DNA from: Clostridiales bacterium
GTDB taxonomy: Bacteria; Bacillota; Clostridia; Oscillospirales; Acutalibacteraceae
Direction: 5' to 3'
Assembly: GCA_012728445.1 (NCBI GenBank)
Contig: JAAYFA010000357.1
Location: 1-5,598, forward strand
Length of the DNA: 5,598 nucleotides
The position numbers and the translations under genes are program-made. A model generated the notes under the pieces. It searched no databases, had not been told where the DNA came from, and saw only the letters and a list, made by a program, of their open reading frames with translations. Every line of letters starts with the position of its first letter. Within the stretch, counting starts at the first letter, position 1. Below, piece after piece: positions 5,280 to 5,598 of this stretch.

Positions 5280-5426
5280 AAAATTGCACTTTATAACCTA
5301 TTCATGTTATAGTATAGACGGTTTTATACAAAATATATTGAAAGGCAAGGGATACTCAAGCTCAACTTTTTGCAATCGTATAAAAAAATTCTTGCGAGCA
5401 GGACGAGGGGACAGTGGCGAGCAGAT
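5280..5426. other. Intergenic stretch with no supported gene
   Basis: AT-rich DNA. The only candidates are a weak rightward promoter (TTGCAC 5284-5289, TATAGT 5308-5313, 18-base spacer) and an open frame on the + strand that ends at the TAG of the repeat at 5430-5432 but has no ATG or GTG start with a ribosome binding site. Confidence 0.4.
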
Positions 5427-5428
5427 TT

Positions 5429-5455
5429 GTAGGGGACGGCGTCCTCGACGTCCCG
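5429..5455 (+). repeat. GC-rich hairpin repeat, copy D (identical to copy A)
   Basis: All 27 bases match 1858-1884, about 3.6 kb away. The same GGGACG/CGTCCC hairpin forms. A TAG again lies at the second to fourth base, where it closes an unassigned open frame (TTG TAG). A second hairpin, GGCTCCTTT/AAAGGGGC (5463-5481), follows eight bases later. Confidence 0.85.
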
Positions 5456-5462
5456 CGTGAAG

Positions 5463-5481
5463 GCTCCTTTTCCAAAGGGGC
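5463..5481. other. Stem-loop adjoining repeat copy D
   Basis: GCTCCTTT and AAAGGGGC (with one wobble) pair over eight positions around a three-base loop. Lying directly after copy D, it may belong to one composite repeat element running to about 5545, where CCTGCCGGCGG occurs. Confidence 0.4.
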
Positions 5482-5559
5482 TGCCGTCAGCAGGGCGTCA
5501 CAGCGATCTGTGGATGCCACTGGGATGAAATTTCCTGCCGGCGGAAAAATATTTTTTTG

Positions 5560-5589
5560 TTGACTATTACCACCAACACACTATATAAT
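5560..5589 (+). promoter_or_regulatory. Strong sigma-A type promoter for a gene beyond the right edge
   Basis: TTGACT (5560-5565) and a perfect TATAAT (5584-5589) are 18 bases apart, with a T-run upstream of the -35 box. No start codon appears before the window ends at 5598, so the gene it serves lies outside. Confidence 0.75.
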
Positions 5590-5598
5590 ATACTACTG

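Noticed and set aside
5313..5432. A + strand open frame containing LNFLQSYKKILASRTRGQWRADL and ending at the TAG of repeat copy D
   Set aside because: There is no ATG or GTG with a plausible ribosome binding site, only ATA, ATT or TTG codons; not enough to call a gene.
5403..5562. A + strand frame reading through repeat copy D as DEGTVASRFVGDGVLDVPREG
   Set aside because: No start codon is seen and the peptide is simply the translation of the repeat element, a known source of spurious gene calls.

Overview
The window looks like chromosomal DNA from a Gram-positive anaerobe of the class Clostridia, possibly an Oscillospiraceae-type gut bacterium. The evidence is a clostridial-style zinc-ribbon protein, a SigH-like sigma factor, a lipoprotein form of MltG, AGGAGG-type ribosome binding sites, textbook sigma-A promoters, and GC-rich hairpin repeats between genes. 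This placement is an inference from gene style; no rRNA or marker gene is present.

Layout, left to right. (1) 3-857, + strand: the C-terminal part of a neutral/alkaline ceramidase-like hydrolase whose start lies off the left edge, closed by a strong terminator at 863-904. (2) 941-1861, + strand: a membrane-anchored family 16 glycoside hydrolase with the EIDIFE catalytic motif. (3) 1858-2113: no gene; a cluster of GC-rich hairpin repeats, a short hairpin plus T-run, and the terminator of the convergent gene. (4) 2141-2419, - strand: a small protein with two CxxC zinc-binding units. (5) 2551-3126, - strand: a SigH-like sigma factor with its own strong promoter at 3164-3192. (6) 3323-4192, - strand: an MltG-type endolytic transglycosylase with a lipoprotein signal. 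(7) 4364-5065, + strand, divergent from mltG: a protein related to the F420-0:gamma-glutamyl ligase (CofE) family. (8) 5066-5598: no intact gene; a terminator, a decayed fragment of a second MltG C-terminus on the - strand, another copy of the GC-rich repeat, and a strong rightward promoter at the right edge for a gene outside the window.

How the genes fit together: two envelope or secreted-type hydrolases on the left are read rightward. The sigma factor and the zinc-ribbon gene can be read together leftward, because only a hairpin without a U-run lies between them. mltG (peptidoglycan strand release) and the CofE-like gene share a divergent promoter region. I see no defence system, CRISPR array, RNA gene or intact mobile element. 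The most unusual signals are the dispersed hairpin repeat that supplies the stop codon of the GH16 gene, the MltG relic, and the changed nucleophile motif in the ceramidase-like protein.
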